From DATBQN01 sp963755825 (GTDB lineage: Bacteria > Acidobacteriota > Thermoanaerobaculia > Multivoradales > UBA5704), in contig CAVWLA010000003.1 of the NCBI GenBank assembly GCA_963755825.1, forward strand, positions 2,356,001 through 2,420,000: 64,000 bases of DNA, written 5' to 3'. The position numbers and the translations under genes were made by a program. Positions 8,782-17,399 of this stretch are shown piece after piece; position 1 is the first letter of the stretch; every line of letters begins with the position of its first letter. The notes under the pieces are model-generated. The model was given only the letters and a program-made list of their open reading frames with translations, was not told the DNA's origin and did no database searches.

Positions 8782-9905
8782 AGCGGCTCCCCGTCCCGGA
8801 AGAACCAGCGGTCGAGCGCCGCCGCCGGCGCCGTCCGCCGCGCCGCGACCTGCCGCCGGCGCGCCGCGATCGTCCGCCGATTGCGCCACAGCCAGGCGTA
8901 GGCGGCGAGCGAGCTGCGCTCGCGGAGGACGACGTAGCCGAGCGCCATGGCGTCGCGCAGCAGGGTGGGGGCGAGGGTGAGGACGAAGTTGCGCGCCGTC
9001 TGGTGGTAGCAGCGCAGCAGATAGCGGTTCTTCAGCGAGTGGAAGTTGACCGCCGGCGGCATCGCGGCGCGGCGCTCGGGGAGGTTGAAGCGGCGGTGGA
9101 AGGCGACCGCCGCCGGCTCGTAGAGCACCTCCCAGCCGCGCTCGCAGAGCCGGAAGGCGAGCTCGGCGTCCTCGCGGAAGGAGTGGAAGAGCGGATCGAA
9201 GATCTCGCCGGCGCCCCAGGCGACGTCGGCGAGCGCCGCGCGGCGGAAGAGCGACGCCGCACCGGTGGCGCCGAAGACGCGCTCCGCCGCCGCGTACTGG
9301 CCGCGGTCCGCCTCGCCCGAGCCGCGGTCGAGATGGCGCCAGCCGGAGGTGAGCCGCATGCCGCAGGCGTCGAGCTGGCAAGGGGCGCCCTCCTGGTCCT
9401 GGCTCCGTTGGGCTCCGAGGACGGGCGCCTGGAAGGGTGTGATGGGCGGGTGGGGCCGAAGGCGGCCGCCCGCAGGAGACCCAACGGAGCCAGGCCCCCC
9501 CTCTCTCTCATCGCGCGGGTCGAGCCGCACCAGCCGGCCGGTCGCCGCGCCGGCGCGCGCGCCGCGGCTCTCCAGGCGCGCGAGGAGCTGAGTGACGTAG
9601 CCGGGCTCGGGCCGCGCGTCGGCGTTGAGGGTGAGGATGAACGGCGCCGTGCTCGCGGCGATGGCGGCGTTCATGCCGCCGGCGAAGCCGAGGTTCTCGG
9701 CGAGCGCGATGGCGCGGAGCGGGATGCCGTCCGGCGCCAGCTCCCGCGCCAACTCGACGCTGCCGTCGTCGCTCCCGCAGTCGACGACGACCAGCTCGAG
9801 GGGCCGGTGGGCGAGCGCCGCGACCGCGGCGAGGCAGCCGGGGAGGTCGGCGGCCGAGCCGTGAGTGACGATGCAGACGGCGACCGCCGGCATGGCCCCG
9901 CTCAT
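8778..9905 (-). CDS. GT2 glycosyltransferase carrying an in-frame palindromic insertion
   Basis: 375 aa GT-A enzyme: VCIVTHGSAADLPGCL, ELVVVDCGSDDGS, ENLGFAGGMNAAI and the DxD-like LTLNADARPEPGY. The acceptor half has LDACGMRLTSGWRHLDRGSG and FREDAELAFRLCERGW. Residues about 131-176 (rich in G, P and Q) interrupt the usual short link between RLVRLD and LDACG and coincide with a DNA palindrome at 9398-9494. The frame is kept, so the enzyme may still work with a surface loop. ATGA overlap at its start with the upstream GT2, GTGA overlap at its end. Confidence 0.88.
   Translation of the reverse strand: MSGAMPAVAVCIVTHGSAADLPGCLAAVAALAHRPLELVVVDCGSDDGSVELARELAPDGIPLRAIALAENLGFAGGMNAAIAASTAPFILTLNADARPEPGYVTQLLARLESRGARAGAATGRLVRLDPRDEREGGPGSVGSPAGGRLRPHPPITPFQAPVLGAQRSQDQEGAPCQLDACGMRLTSGWRHLDRGSGEADRGQYAAAERVFGATGAASLFRRAALADVAWGAGEIFDPLFHSFREDAELAFRLCERGWEVLYEPAAVAFHRRFNLPERRAAMPPAVNFHSLKNRYLLRCYHQTARNFVLTLAPTLLRDAMALGYVVLRERSSLAAYAWLWRNRRTIAARRRQVAARRTAPAAALDRWFFRDGEPL
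9398..9494. repeat. Inverted-repeat element inside GT2 gene
   Basis: The left arm at 9398-9416 reads CCTGGCTCCGTTGGGCTCC. The right arm at 9475-9494 is its reverse complement with one extra base. The arms flank about 58 nt that include a GGCGGCCGCC palindrome. The element lies in frame within the glycosyltransferase at a place where relatives have only a few residues. It looks like an inserted palindromic (RPE/REP-like) element; no transposase is near. Confidence 0.65.
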
Positions 9906-10927
9906 GCGGACGCCGCCTCGGGCTCGGCCGGCACCGGTGCCGCCGCTCCCCGCGGAGCGGCGAAAGCGGCGAGGGCGGCCGGGCGGCGCCAGCCGCTGAG
10001 GACGCCGGCGAGCGCCGCCGCGAGCCCGCGGGCCGCCGCGGCGCGGCTGGCGGCGCGGCGCGGGCGGCGGAGCGGCAGCGTCGCGAAGCGCAGCGCGAGG
10101 CCGAGGGCGAGCGCAACGCGGCCGGCGGCGGCCCAGCCGCCGCCGTGGTGCTTCCTCAGGTAGCGCACCAGGTTGCGGCCGTAGATCCACAGGAAGGGGC
10201 CGTAGCCGAGCTCGGCGACCGTCGACCCCAGGGCATGGACGAAGCGCGCCGCGGGCCAGTAGCGGAGGACCAGGCCGGCGGCGCGGAGCCGACGCGCCAG
10301 GTCGACGTCCTCGAACCAGGCGGGGAAGAAGCCGGCGTCGAGGCCGCCGACGCGCTCGAGCGCCGTGCGGCGGAGGGCGAGGGCGGCGGCGGCCGGCTGG
10401 GGGATGGCGGCGCCGGCCGCCGGCTCGGCGGCGAGCGGCCGCGGCAGCGGCAGGAAGAGCGCCTGGAGCGCCGCCTCCCACGGCCGTGGCAGGCGGCGCA
10501 GCTGCCACGGCCACTGCGGCTCGCCCGCCGCCCCGGCGAGGTGCGGCGCCAGGCCCGCGGCCTCGGGGAGGGCGGCGAAGCCGGCGACGAGCGCCTCGAG
10601 GGCGCCGGGCTCGGGGAGAGCGTCCGGATTGAGCAGCAGGAGGAGCGGCGCCCGCGCCGCGGCGAAGCCGGCGTTGGCGCCGCCCGCGAAGCCGAGGTTG
10701 CAGCCGGGCGCGACGAGCCGCGCGCCGCCGATCGCCAGCTCGCCGTGCGAGCCGTTGTCGACCACTACCAGCTCGAAGCGCGGGTCGCGCGGCCAGGCGG
10801 CGGCGAGGGCGGCGAGGAGCTCCTCGTTGCGCCAGTGGACGACGACGCCGGAGAGGAGTGGCGGTGGCGCGGTCTCCGCCGCGCGGGCCTCCGGCGCACC
10901 CTCTGTCGTCCTCCCCTCCGCGTCCAT
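9902..10927 (-). CDS. GT2 family glycosyltransferase
   Basis: 341 aa. GT-A fold landmarks: FELVVVDNGSHG, GCNLGFAGGANAGF and the donor-site LLLLNPDALPEPG, then FFPAWFEDVDLARRLRAAG, which is the acceptor/catalytic region of rhamnosyltransferase-like GT2 enzymes. The C-terminal part is amphipathic and arginine/alanine-rich, suggesting membrane association. ATGA coupling with the downstream GT2; 11 nt separate it from the upstream GT2. Three GT2 enzymes in a row imply several successive sugar additions in one polysaccharide. Confidence 0.88.
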   Translation of the reverse strand: MDAEGRTTEGAPEARAAETAPPPLLSGVVVHWRNEELLAALAAAWPRDPRFELVVVDNGSHGELAIGGARLVAPGCNLGFAGGANAGFAAARAPLLLLLNPDALPEPGALEALVAGFAALPEAAGLAPHLAGAAGEPQWPWQLRRLPRPWEAALQALFLPLPRPLAAEPAAGAAIPQPAAAALALRRTALERVGGLDAGFFPAWFEDVDLARRLRAAGLVLRYWPAARFVHALGSTVAELGYGPFLWIYGRNLVRYLRKHHGGGWAAAGRVALALGLALRFATLPLRRPRRAASRAAAARGLAAALAGVLSGWRRPAALAAFAAPRGAAAPVPAEPEAASA

Positions 10928-10938
10928 GACGGCGAAGG

Positions 10939-12015
10939 TTATCGGATGCGCTCCCCGTCGCGGGCGGCGCCGGTCTCCGCCGCGGGCTCGCGCGCGCCCG
11001 GCGGCGGCAGCCAGCGGAGCCGGCGGATCGTGGCGAGCGGCACCGCCGGCGGGCCGCGGCGGGCGAAGCGGGGGAGATCGGCGAGGCCGCGCAGCCAGCC
11101 GTGGACGATGCCCGGGGCGCCCTCGCCGCGGGCGACGGCGCGGGCGAGATCCTTGAGATCGCGCCAGGCGATGGCCGGCAGGCGCGGCCAGAAGCCGCTC
11201 CCCAGGAGGCCGGCCGCGACGAGCAGCCGGTTCCGGTAGATGAGGCGCCGGCGCGAGCGCCCGCCGTCGAGCGAGCGGCCGGAGGTGGCGCCGCCGTGGT
11301 GGGCGCGCGCCGCGGCGACGCTCAAGGCGGCGAAGCCGGCGGCGCGCAGGCGGCAGGCGAGCTCGGCGTCCTCGTAGTAGGAGCCCAGCCGCTCGTCGAA
11401 GACCTGGCCGCCCGCGAGGCTCGCCGCGGCGAGCGCCGAGCGCCGGTAGAGCGCCGCCGTCGCCGAGACGCCGAAGACCTCGCTCACCCCGGCGACGGGG
11501 TCCGGCGGCGGCAGGCCGTGCCCCGACTGCACCGCCTGCCAGGAGCGGTTCCAGGCGAGCGCCCAGCCGTCGGCGAGCTGCGGCCGCGCGAGCTGCAGGT
11601 TGATCCCCTGCGCCGCCGCGGCGTCCGGCCGCGCGGCGAGAGCGCCGGCGAGCGCCGCCAGCCAGCCGGGCTCGACGACGGCGTCGTCGTTGACCGTGGC
11701 GACGAGGTCGCAGGTCCCCTCGAAAGCCGCGGCGATGCCGCGGTTGGTGCCGCCGGCGAAGCCCAGGTTCCTCCCCGGCCGCAGCACGCGGTCGGCGAGC
11801 CCGGCGCCGAGCGCCGCCGCCGTCTCCCCCTGGTCGACGACGATCGTCGTGAGCGCGATGCCGGCGCGCTCGGCGTCGTCGCGGAGCGCCGCCAGGCAGC
11901 GCGCCAGGAGCGGGCTGACGCCGAGCGTCGGAATCACCGCGGCGACTCGCGGTACCGGATAACCAGCGGGACGGCCAGCGGGGCCCCCGGCGCCGGCCTC
12001 GGTCAGCGGATCCAC
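10939..12015 (-). CDS. GT2 family glycosyltransferase
   Basis: 358 aa. VAAVIPTLGVSPLLARCL, TTIVVDQGET, RNLGFAGGTNRGIAAA and ATVNDDAVVEPGWL show the GT-A nucleotide-sugar site with its acidic motif; YYEDAELACRLRAAGF is the downstream acidic cluster. No ATG is available near the conserved start; a GTG at 12015, overlapping the end of the upstream membrane protein by 13 nt, is the best candidate. Part of the minus-strand polysaccharide operon. Confidence 0.86.
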   Translation of the reverse strand: MDPLTEAGAGGPAGRPAGYPVPRVAAVIPTLGVSPLLARCLAALRDDAERAGIALTTIVVDQGETAAALGAGLADRVLRPGRNLGFAGGTNRGIAAAFEGTCDLVATVNDDAVVEPGWLAALAGALAARPDAAAAQGINLQLARPQLADGWALAWNRSWQAVQSGHGLPPPDPVAGVSEVFGVSATAALYRRSALAAASLAGGQVFDERLGSYYEDAELACRLRAAGFAALSVAAARAHHGGATSGRSLDGGRSRRRLIYRNRLLVAAGLLGSGFWPRLPAIAWRDLKDLARAVARGEGAPGIVHGWLRGLADLPRFARRGPPAVPLATIRRLRWLPPPGAREPAAETGAARDGERIR

Positions 12016-14291
12016 TCGAGGTCCACGCGGTCGAGCAGCACGCCGTTCGGCGGCCACGCCGCGCGCGGGCCGCGGGCGCTGATCACCAGCGGCGCGCCGG
12101 CCGGCCACTCGAAGGGGCCGAGGACCGTCTGCCGCCACTCGCGGTCGCGGTGCGGCGTCCACGTCGCCAGCTCCAGCTCGCCGGCGGCGATGGCGACCTC
12201 GAACGGCTGCGGCTGGTTGCGGATCGGCTCGGCGGTGAGCGTGAGGAGGAGGCGGCGGCCGCCGGGGACGACCGGCGCCGTCACCCGCTCGCCGGCCCGC
12301 AGCGTCCAGGCGCCGCGGAAGCGCGTGCGCTCGACCGCCCAGCGCTCGGGATAGGCGTAGCCGCCGCTCTTCGCCACCTGCGGGTCCTCGACCTCGATCG
12401 TCCGCGTCGGCACCCGCGTCGCGGCGACGGGGAGCGCCGCGGCGAGGACGAGGAGGCCGGCGGCGCCGGCGAGCGCGGCGACCGTCGCCGCGGCGAGGCC
12501 GGTGCCGCCGTCCGAGACATCGTTCGCATCGCGCCGCCGCCGCGTCCGCCAGGCGAAGAGCGGCACCGAGAGGAGCGCCGCCGCCGGCCACAGCCAGGTC
12601 GCCGTCCGCGGCCGGATGGAGCTGGGGAAGAAGCGGGCGACGTCGATCCCCAGCCGGCCGGTGAGGGCGTCGAGCAGATAGGTGCGGCCGTCCGCGAAGT
12701 TGAAGGTCCAGCCCGGCACCGCCACCCAGAGGAGGAAGAGCGCCGCGGTGAGGGCGGCGAGGCCGGCGGCGATGGCCCGCGCCGCCCGCCGCTCCGGCCG
12801 GCGCAATTCGGCGAGGAGAGGCACCAGGGCGATGCCAAGGAGCGGCAGCACGACGAGGGCGTAGCGGAAGGGCGGCGACCAGCCGCCGTACCACTCGACG
12901 CGCGGCACGACGACGAGGAGATAGGGCGCCGCGATCACCGCGAAGTGGAAGGCGAGGCCGCGCGGCTCGCGGCGGCGGGCGAGGAAGCCGACGGCGGCGG
13001 CCGGCACCAGCAGCAGCCAGATCGGCGCGCAGGCGAAGAGGCCGAAGCCGGCGTCGAAGAGCAGGCCGGTGAAGCCGAGGCCGTAGGCGGCGGGCGAGTA
13101 CTGGTGGAGGTCGAGCTCCTGCCAGGAGTGGATCTTGAGCGGGTTGGCGAAGGTGACCTGGTTGTAGAGCAGCATGCCGGCGCCGACGGCGGCGAGGAGG
13201 AGCGTCATCGCCCAGATCTGTCGGGCACCCTGGCGGCCGCCCTGCCGGCCATCCCTCCGCACGCGCCAGGCGGCGAGGGCGACGAGCGAGAGGGAGAGGA
13301 TCATCAGCCGGATCTTGAGGAAGGGGAGGAGGACGAGCGGCAGGCCGAAGCCCAGCCAGCCGCGCCATCCCCAGCCGCGCCCCTCCGCGGCGGGCGCCGG
13401 CGCCAGCAGGCGGTCGAGGGCGATGGCGGCGAGGAGCGCCGCCGGCACCTCCACCCAGACCTGGTACGAGTAGAGGAGGAGCGGCGAGGCGAAAGCGACG
13501 AGGGCGTAGGCGGCGAGCGCCTCGCCGGGGAGGCCGCGGGCATAGTGGCGGGCGAGGCGGAGCGTCATCCAGGCGAGCGCCGCCGCCAGCGCCGCCATGG
13601 TGGCCAGCGCGCCGGCCGGGCCGCAGAGGCGGTAGGCGGGGGCGAGGACCAGGGGCAGCAGGGCGTTGTGCCGCGAGTAGCGCTCGCCGCGCGGCCCCAC
13701 CGGGTCGCCGGGCTGCGGGCGGATCGGCCGCGTCATGAAGTAGCGCCAGTCCGCCTGCGCATAATTGTTCGCCAGGTCGGCGTCGAAGTCGTAGGCCAGG
13801 CTGTGGGTGACGAGGAGGAAGAACGGCTCGTCGCCGTCCGCCTGGCGGTGGGCCGCCGACCAGGGGAGGATGGCGAGGTAGACGGCGAGCGGCAGCAGGA
13901 AGAAGAGCGCCGGCGGCCGGTCGGGGAGCGCGGCGCCGAGGAGCCGGCGGGCGGCGACCAGCTGGCGGGCGGTGCGCACGGCGAGGACGACGAGGAGCCC
14001 GGCGGCGAGCGCCGCGTCCGCCTGCGGCAGACCGAGCCCGCCGCGGGCGACGATGGCGAGGACGAGCGCGCCGGTCGCCGCCAGCTCCGCCGCCGAGCCG
14101 GCGGGCGCCAGCCGCGCGCCGCCGGCGCGCTCGCACCAGTGCGCCAGCGCATCGAAGGCGGCGAGGAGGAAAGGCAGCGCCACCAGGGTGGCGCGGAAGG
14201 CATCGTCCGCCGGCAGCGGCAGGAGGCGCGCGACGAGCCACGAGCCGAGGCCGGCGACCGCCGCCGTCGCGGCCGTCGCCATGATCTCCAT
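12003..14291 (-). CDS. Large multi-pass membrane protein, GT-C glycosyltransferase-like
   Basis: 762 aa. Many hydrophobic helices in the first 550 residues. A GDEPFFLLVTHSL segment resembles the GT-C (PMT/ArnT) first-loop acidic motif, followed by DADLANNYAQ and a long loop, then a soluble C-terminal domain of about 200 residues ending in DRVDLEWIR, which looks beta-sandwich-like. Likely a membrane glycosyltransferase using a polyprenyl-phosphate sugar on the periplasmic side. ATG 14291 is the first start after the upstream stop; the 160 nt between holds no ATG or GTG in this frame. Related in layout to the upstream gene. Confidence 0.72.
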   Translation of the reverse strand: MEIMATAATAAVAGLGSWLVARLLPLPADDAFRATLVALPFLLAAFDALAHWCERAGGARLAPAGSAAELAATGALVLAIVARGGLGLPQADAALAAGLLVVLAVRTARQLVAARRLLGAALPDRPPALFFLLPLAVYLAILPWSAAHRQADGDEPFFLLVTHSLAYDFDADLANNYAQADWRYFMTRPIRPQPGDPVGPRGERYSRHNALLPLVLAPAYRLCGPAGALATMAALAAALAWMTLRLARHYARGLPGEALAAYALVAFASPLLLYSYQVWVEVPAALLAAIALDRLLAPAPAAEGRGWGWRGWLGFGLPLVLLPFLKIRLMILSLSLVALAAWRVRRDGRQGGRQGARQIWAMTLLLAAVGAGMLLYNQVTFANPLKIHSWQELDLHQYSPAAYGLGFTGLLFDAGFGLFACAPIWLLLVPAAAVGFLARRREPRGLAFHFAVIAAPYLLVVVPRVEWYGGWSPPFRYALVVLPLLGIALVPLLAELRRPERRAARAIAAGLAALTAALFLLWVAVPGWTFNFADGRTYLLDALTGRLGIDVARFFPSSIRPRTATWLWPAAALLSVPLFAWRTRRRRDANDVSDGGTGLAAATVAALAGAAGLLVLAAALPVAATRVPTRTIEVEDPQVAKSGGYAYPERWAVERTRFRGAWTLRAGERVTAPVVPGGRRLLLTLTAEPIRNQPQPFEVAIAAGELELATWTPHRDREWRQTVLGPFEWPAGAPLVISARGPRAAWPPNGVLLDRVDLEWIR

Positions 14292-14452
14292 GCGCCGCGT
14301 CCCCCGCGCCTCCGCAGGTGCCGGCGGCGTCGGCTGGCCTCCGGCCTCGGCCTGCCGCTCGGCAGACAGCTCGGATCGCCGCCCGGGCTCGCGCGGCGCT
14401 TCGGCGGGGATGGCGGCCTCGCCGCTCGCGGCGGGCAGCTCGCGGAGCGCGC

Positions 14453-16321
14453 TCAGCGCAGGATCTCCAGCCGGTAGACGGCGAGGGCGAGCTTCGGCGG
14501 CAGGCCGGGGGCGAGCTCGAGGCGGAGCTTGCCGATCGCCGCCGCCGCCGGCAGCTCGAAGCGGCGACGGTAGCGCTGGGCGAAGAAGCCGTCGGCGACC
14601 GTCGACATCCAGGCCGGCGGCGTCGTCTCGCCGGCCGCCGCGAGCGCCCGCGCCACGTCCGGCCGCCGCGCCGCCCACTCCGCGGTGTCGTCGCCGGCGA
14701 CGAGGGTGAAGCGGCGGCCGGCGCCCCTGCCGTCGTCGAGGAGGAGGGTCGCGACCGCCGTGCCGGCGGCGACGCCGCCGCCGTTCTCGAGCGTCGAGAC
14801 GAGCGCCACGCCGCGCGCCGGCGCGGCGCCGGGAGCGGCCTGCAGGTGGATCTCCCACAGCGGCGACCCGGCGGCGAGCCGCAGCGCCTCGCCATCCGGC
14901 AGCAGCGAGGTCGCCGGCCGCTGATGGACGAGGATGCCGACGAAGACGACTGCCGCGGCGGCGGCCGCCGGCAGCAACGGGCGGGGTCTGCGGCCCGCCG
15001 TCGAGAGCAGGCTCGCCAGCGCCACCGCGGCGGCCGCCGCCAGCGCGGCGATGGGCGCCGGCCCCACCAGGGCGAGGAAATCGGCGAGCGGCTGGGCGCG
15101 GAGCCAGGGATAGGCGGCGAGGAGGGCGGTGCCGGCGACGAGCGCCGCCGTCCAGGCGCGCTGGAAGACGGCGGCCGGCGGCGCCGCGCCCTCCGGCGTG
15201 GCTTCGGCTCCGGCTCCGGTACCTGCCCCGGACACCGCGAGGGCGAGGAGGGCGAGCGGCGCCGCGAGCGCGGCGAAGGCCGGCATGCCGGCGCGCACGA
15301 AGGCGGGGGCGGCGAAGGCGAGGAGGCCGCCGGCGAGCGCCCAGCGCCGGCGGCCCGCGGCCGGCAACGCCGCCGCGGGAACGCAGAGGAAGACGAAGGC
15401 GATCCAGATGCCGGCGGCGGTCGCGCCGTCGTGCCAGACGCCGGGCTCGATGCGGCCGAAGGCACGCTCGAAGCGCGTGTAGAAGATCGGCGAGCCGTGC
15501 GCCCAGACGTTGTTCCAGGTAAGCGAGGCGGCGGTGAGCGCCGCCGCGCCGCCGAGGCCGAGCGCCGGGCTGGCGAGCGCCAGGCCGGCGGCCACGGCCA
15601 GCCAGCCCGCGCGGCCCCAGGCGAGCGGCGCCGCGATGGCGGCGATCGCCGCGGCGCGCAGCGGCCACGCGGCACGCCAGGTGCCGCCGGCACTCGCGGC
15701 GAGCGCGTCGCCGCCGGCGAGCGCGGCGAGCGCGAGGACGGTGGCGATCGTCCATCCCGGCGTGACGGCGACGGCGAGCCCGGCGGCGACGGCCGCCCCC
15801 AGCCCGTGACGCCGGGAGAGGAAGCTCACGGCGAGAGCGCCGGCGAGCGGCACGAGGACGACGAGGACGAGGGCGCGCGCCGCGCCCTGGGGAGCGAGGA
15901 GGAGATCGCCGCGGAGGAGCGCCTGGAGGCCGATGGCGAGCGGCACCGAGACGGCGATCGGCAGCTCCCCCCGGAGCTCCCTCCGGCACGTCGCGAGCCG
16001 CCGCCCGGCGGCGACGGCGAGGGTGGCGGCGAGGAGGAGGACGAGCGCCGCGCCGCGCGCCGGGCTCGCCGGCAGCGCCCAGACGACGGCGGCGGCGAGG
16101 ACGGCGCCGAGCCCCGCCTCGATCGCCGGCGCCGGGGCGAGGAAGGCGGCGGCGGCGAGCACCGCGGCGGCGACCACGGCGAGGTAGCCGCTCTCCGCCG
16201 CGGCCATCGGGTCTACTTCGTGCGCGGCGAGCGCCGCCATCGCCGCCAGGCTGGCGAGCGGCACCGCGGCGCGCGCCAGCGCCTCGGCGAGCGGCATGCG
16301 GACAGCCCGTGGCTCGAGCAT
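14453..16321 (-). CDS. Multi-pass membrane protein of the polysaccharide operon
   Basis: 622 aa, very alanine/leucine-rich. About ten or more predicted helices occupy residues 10-430, then a soluble C-terminal domain ends in KLALAVYRLEILR, echoing the tail of the next gene. TWNNVWAHGSPIFYTRFER in a loop looks conserved in style but I do not recognise the family; it may be a GT-C-like fold that has lost the acidic motif, or a polymerase/transport component. First gene of the eight-gene operon, so the promoter should lie at 16322-16490. Confidence 0.65.
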   Translation of the reverse strand: MLEPRAVRMPLAEALARAAVPLASLAAMAALAAHEVDPMAAAESGYLAVVAAAVLAAAAFLAPAPAIEAGLGAVLAAAVVWALPASPARGAALVLLLAATLAVAAGRRLATCRRELRGELPIAVSVPLAIGLQALLRGDLLLAPQGAARALVLVVLVPLAGALAVSFLSRRHGLGAAVAAGLAVAVTPGWTIATVLALAALAGGDALAASAGGTWRAAWPLRAAAIAAIAAPLAWGRAGWLAVAAGLALASPALGLGGAAALTAASLTWNNVWAHGSPIFYTRFERAFGRIEPGVWHDGATAAGIWIAFVFLCVPAAALPAAGRRRWALAGGLLAFAAPAFVRAGMPAFAALAAPLALLALAVSGAGTGAGAEATPEGAAPPAAVFQRAWTAALVAGTALLAAYPWLRAQPLADFLALVGPAPIAALAAAAAVALASLLSTAGRRPRPLLPAAAAAAVVFVGILVHQRPATSLLPDGEALRLAAGSPLWEIHLQAAPGAAPARGVALVSTLENGGGVAAGTAVATLLLDDGRGAGRRFTLVAGDDTAEWAARRPDVARALAAAGETTPPAWMSTVADGFFAQRYRRRFELPAAAAIGKLRLELAPGLPPKLALAVYRLEILR

Positions 16322-16493
16322 CAGATGTCGGAGGTGACCAGGTCGCGCATGAGCTGGCCTTGGATCTTATCGTCTCGGCAGGTATACGGATGGGAGCCGA
16401 CAAGGCGTCGCCGGCGACCTCGAAAAACGATGGCGTGGCCGTCTAGAGAGGAGGATGGAGGATGCTCCTCCCGCCAATCGAGAAGGAGGAGGT
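16322..16493. promoter_or_regulatory. Divergent promoter region
   Basis: About 170 nt between the polysaccharide operon (minus) and the orphan membrane gene (plus). It must contain the operon promoter. On the plus side AAGGAGGAGG at 16482-16491 is a strong RBS for the gene at 16494. No confident -35/-10 boxes seen. Confidence 0.4.
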
Positions 16494-17267
16494 ATGAGCA
16501 AAGGGGGTTTGACGCTGGCAGGGCTGGTCGCCCTGCTGGCGCTCGGTGTCGCGATCGGGATCCCGTTCTGGATTCTCCCCAAGGTCTCGACGATGGTCCC
16601 CAGCGTCGAGGTCGCGCTCCTCGCCCTCGCCGGTCTCTTGGGTACCTTCGCCTGCGTCGCCCTGCTGGTGCTGGTCTTCAAGGCGATGGACCTGGCGAAC
16701 CCGGGCCAGGCGCTGGGGATGCCAGAAGGCAGCGTCCGGGCGCTCCTCGCGCTCCTCCTCGTCGCCAGCCTCGGCATGGCGGGCCTTTTCCTGCTCGGGG
16801 CGGCTCAGCCGGCGGCGACGGATAACAAGAACAACTCGAACCAGAATCCGGCGCACGGCAGCGAGTCGGGCGACGCTACGGCGCCCGGAAAGCCGGTTGC
16901 CAACACGGGCGCTAGGACTCTGGCGAACTCGGTGGGCGATTATCGGCTGGCCGCCAACTCCGCCGCGGCGCAGGCGCTGACTTCGCCTCAGCCGGGGGCA
17001 GCCGATGCCGGCGGCCGTGCCAACAACGCGGCCGGGACCGCTCACGAGAAGAATGACCTGGTCCCTTCCTCGACCAACACGCCGACCTCGACCAGCACCA
17101 CCCAGGACGGGGATCTCGTCAAGCAGTTCCTCACCCTGCTCGGCACGCTCGTGACGACGATCGTCGGCTTCTACTTCGGATCGCAGACCGCGACCAGCGC
17201 GGCGACGAAAGCTTTGAACCAGGCGGGCGTGAACAAGGCCAGCAACGTGATCCCGGCAGCCAACTAG
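16494..17267 (+). CDS. Orphan membrane protein with Asn/Ser/Thr-rich middle
   Basis: 257 aa. Three hydrophobic helices at about residues 6-28, 37-61 and 80-102, then about 110 residues rich in N, S, T, A and G, then a fourth helix (LLGTLVTTIVGFYFGSQTA) and a short tail. Start set by AAGGAGGAGG 3-12 nt upstream of ATG 16494; an ATG at 16455 lacks such a site. Single-gene unit between the polysaccharide operon and serS, followed by a strong hairpin. I recognise no family. The topology suggests a membrane-anchored low-complexity loop. Confidence 0.7.
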   Translation: MSKGGLTLAGLVALLALGVAIGIPFWILPKVSTMVPSVEVALLALAGLLGTFACVALLVLVFKAMDLANPGQALGMPEGSVRALLALLLVASLGMAGLFLLGAAQPAATDNKNNSNQNPAHGSESGDATAPGKPVANTGARTLANSVGDYRLAANSAAAQALTSPQPGAADAGGRANNAAGTAHEKNDLVPSSTNTPTSTSTTQDGDLVKQFLTLLGTLVTTIVGFYFGSQTATSAATKALNQAGVNKASNVIPAAN

Positions 17268-17315
17268 CCGGGCGCGAGCGGCGAGGCGCGCTCGCGGCGA
17301 GCGTCGAGTCGACGG

Positions 17316-17353
17316 CAGGGGACGGGTGCGCGGTCGTCGGCACCCGCTCCCTG
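17316..17353 (+). terminator. Strong hairpin after orphan membrane gene
   Basis: CAGGG-GA-CGGGTGC pairs with GCACCCG-CT-CCCTG across a 10-nt loop, followed by CGTTTCTCGTCTGTC. The stem is long and stable and lies 49 nt after the stop and 46 nt before serS; the tail is only moderately U-rich. Confidence 0.5.
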
Positions 17354-17399
17354 CGTTTCTCGTCTGTCTGCCCGCCTTCTTCTAGTACACTCCCGCGCC

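Noticed and set aside
10939..16825. Very long open frames antisense or shifted relative to the glycosyltransferase operon (for example 12150-14477 and 14318-16825, plus strand)
   Set aside because: Arg/Gly/Pro-rich translations with no domain pattern; they are frame artefacts of GC-rich coding DNA opposite well-recognised genes.
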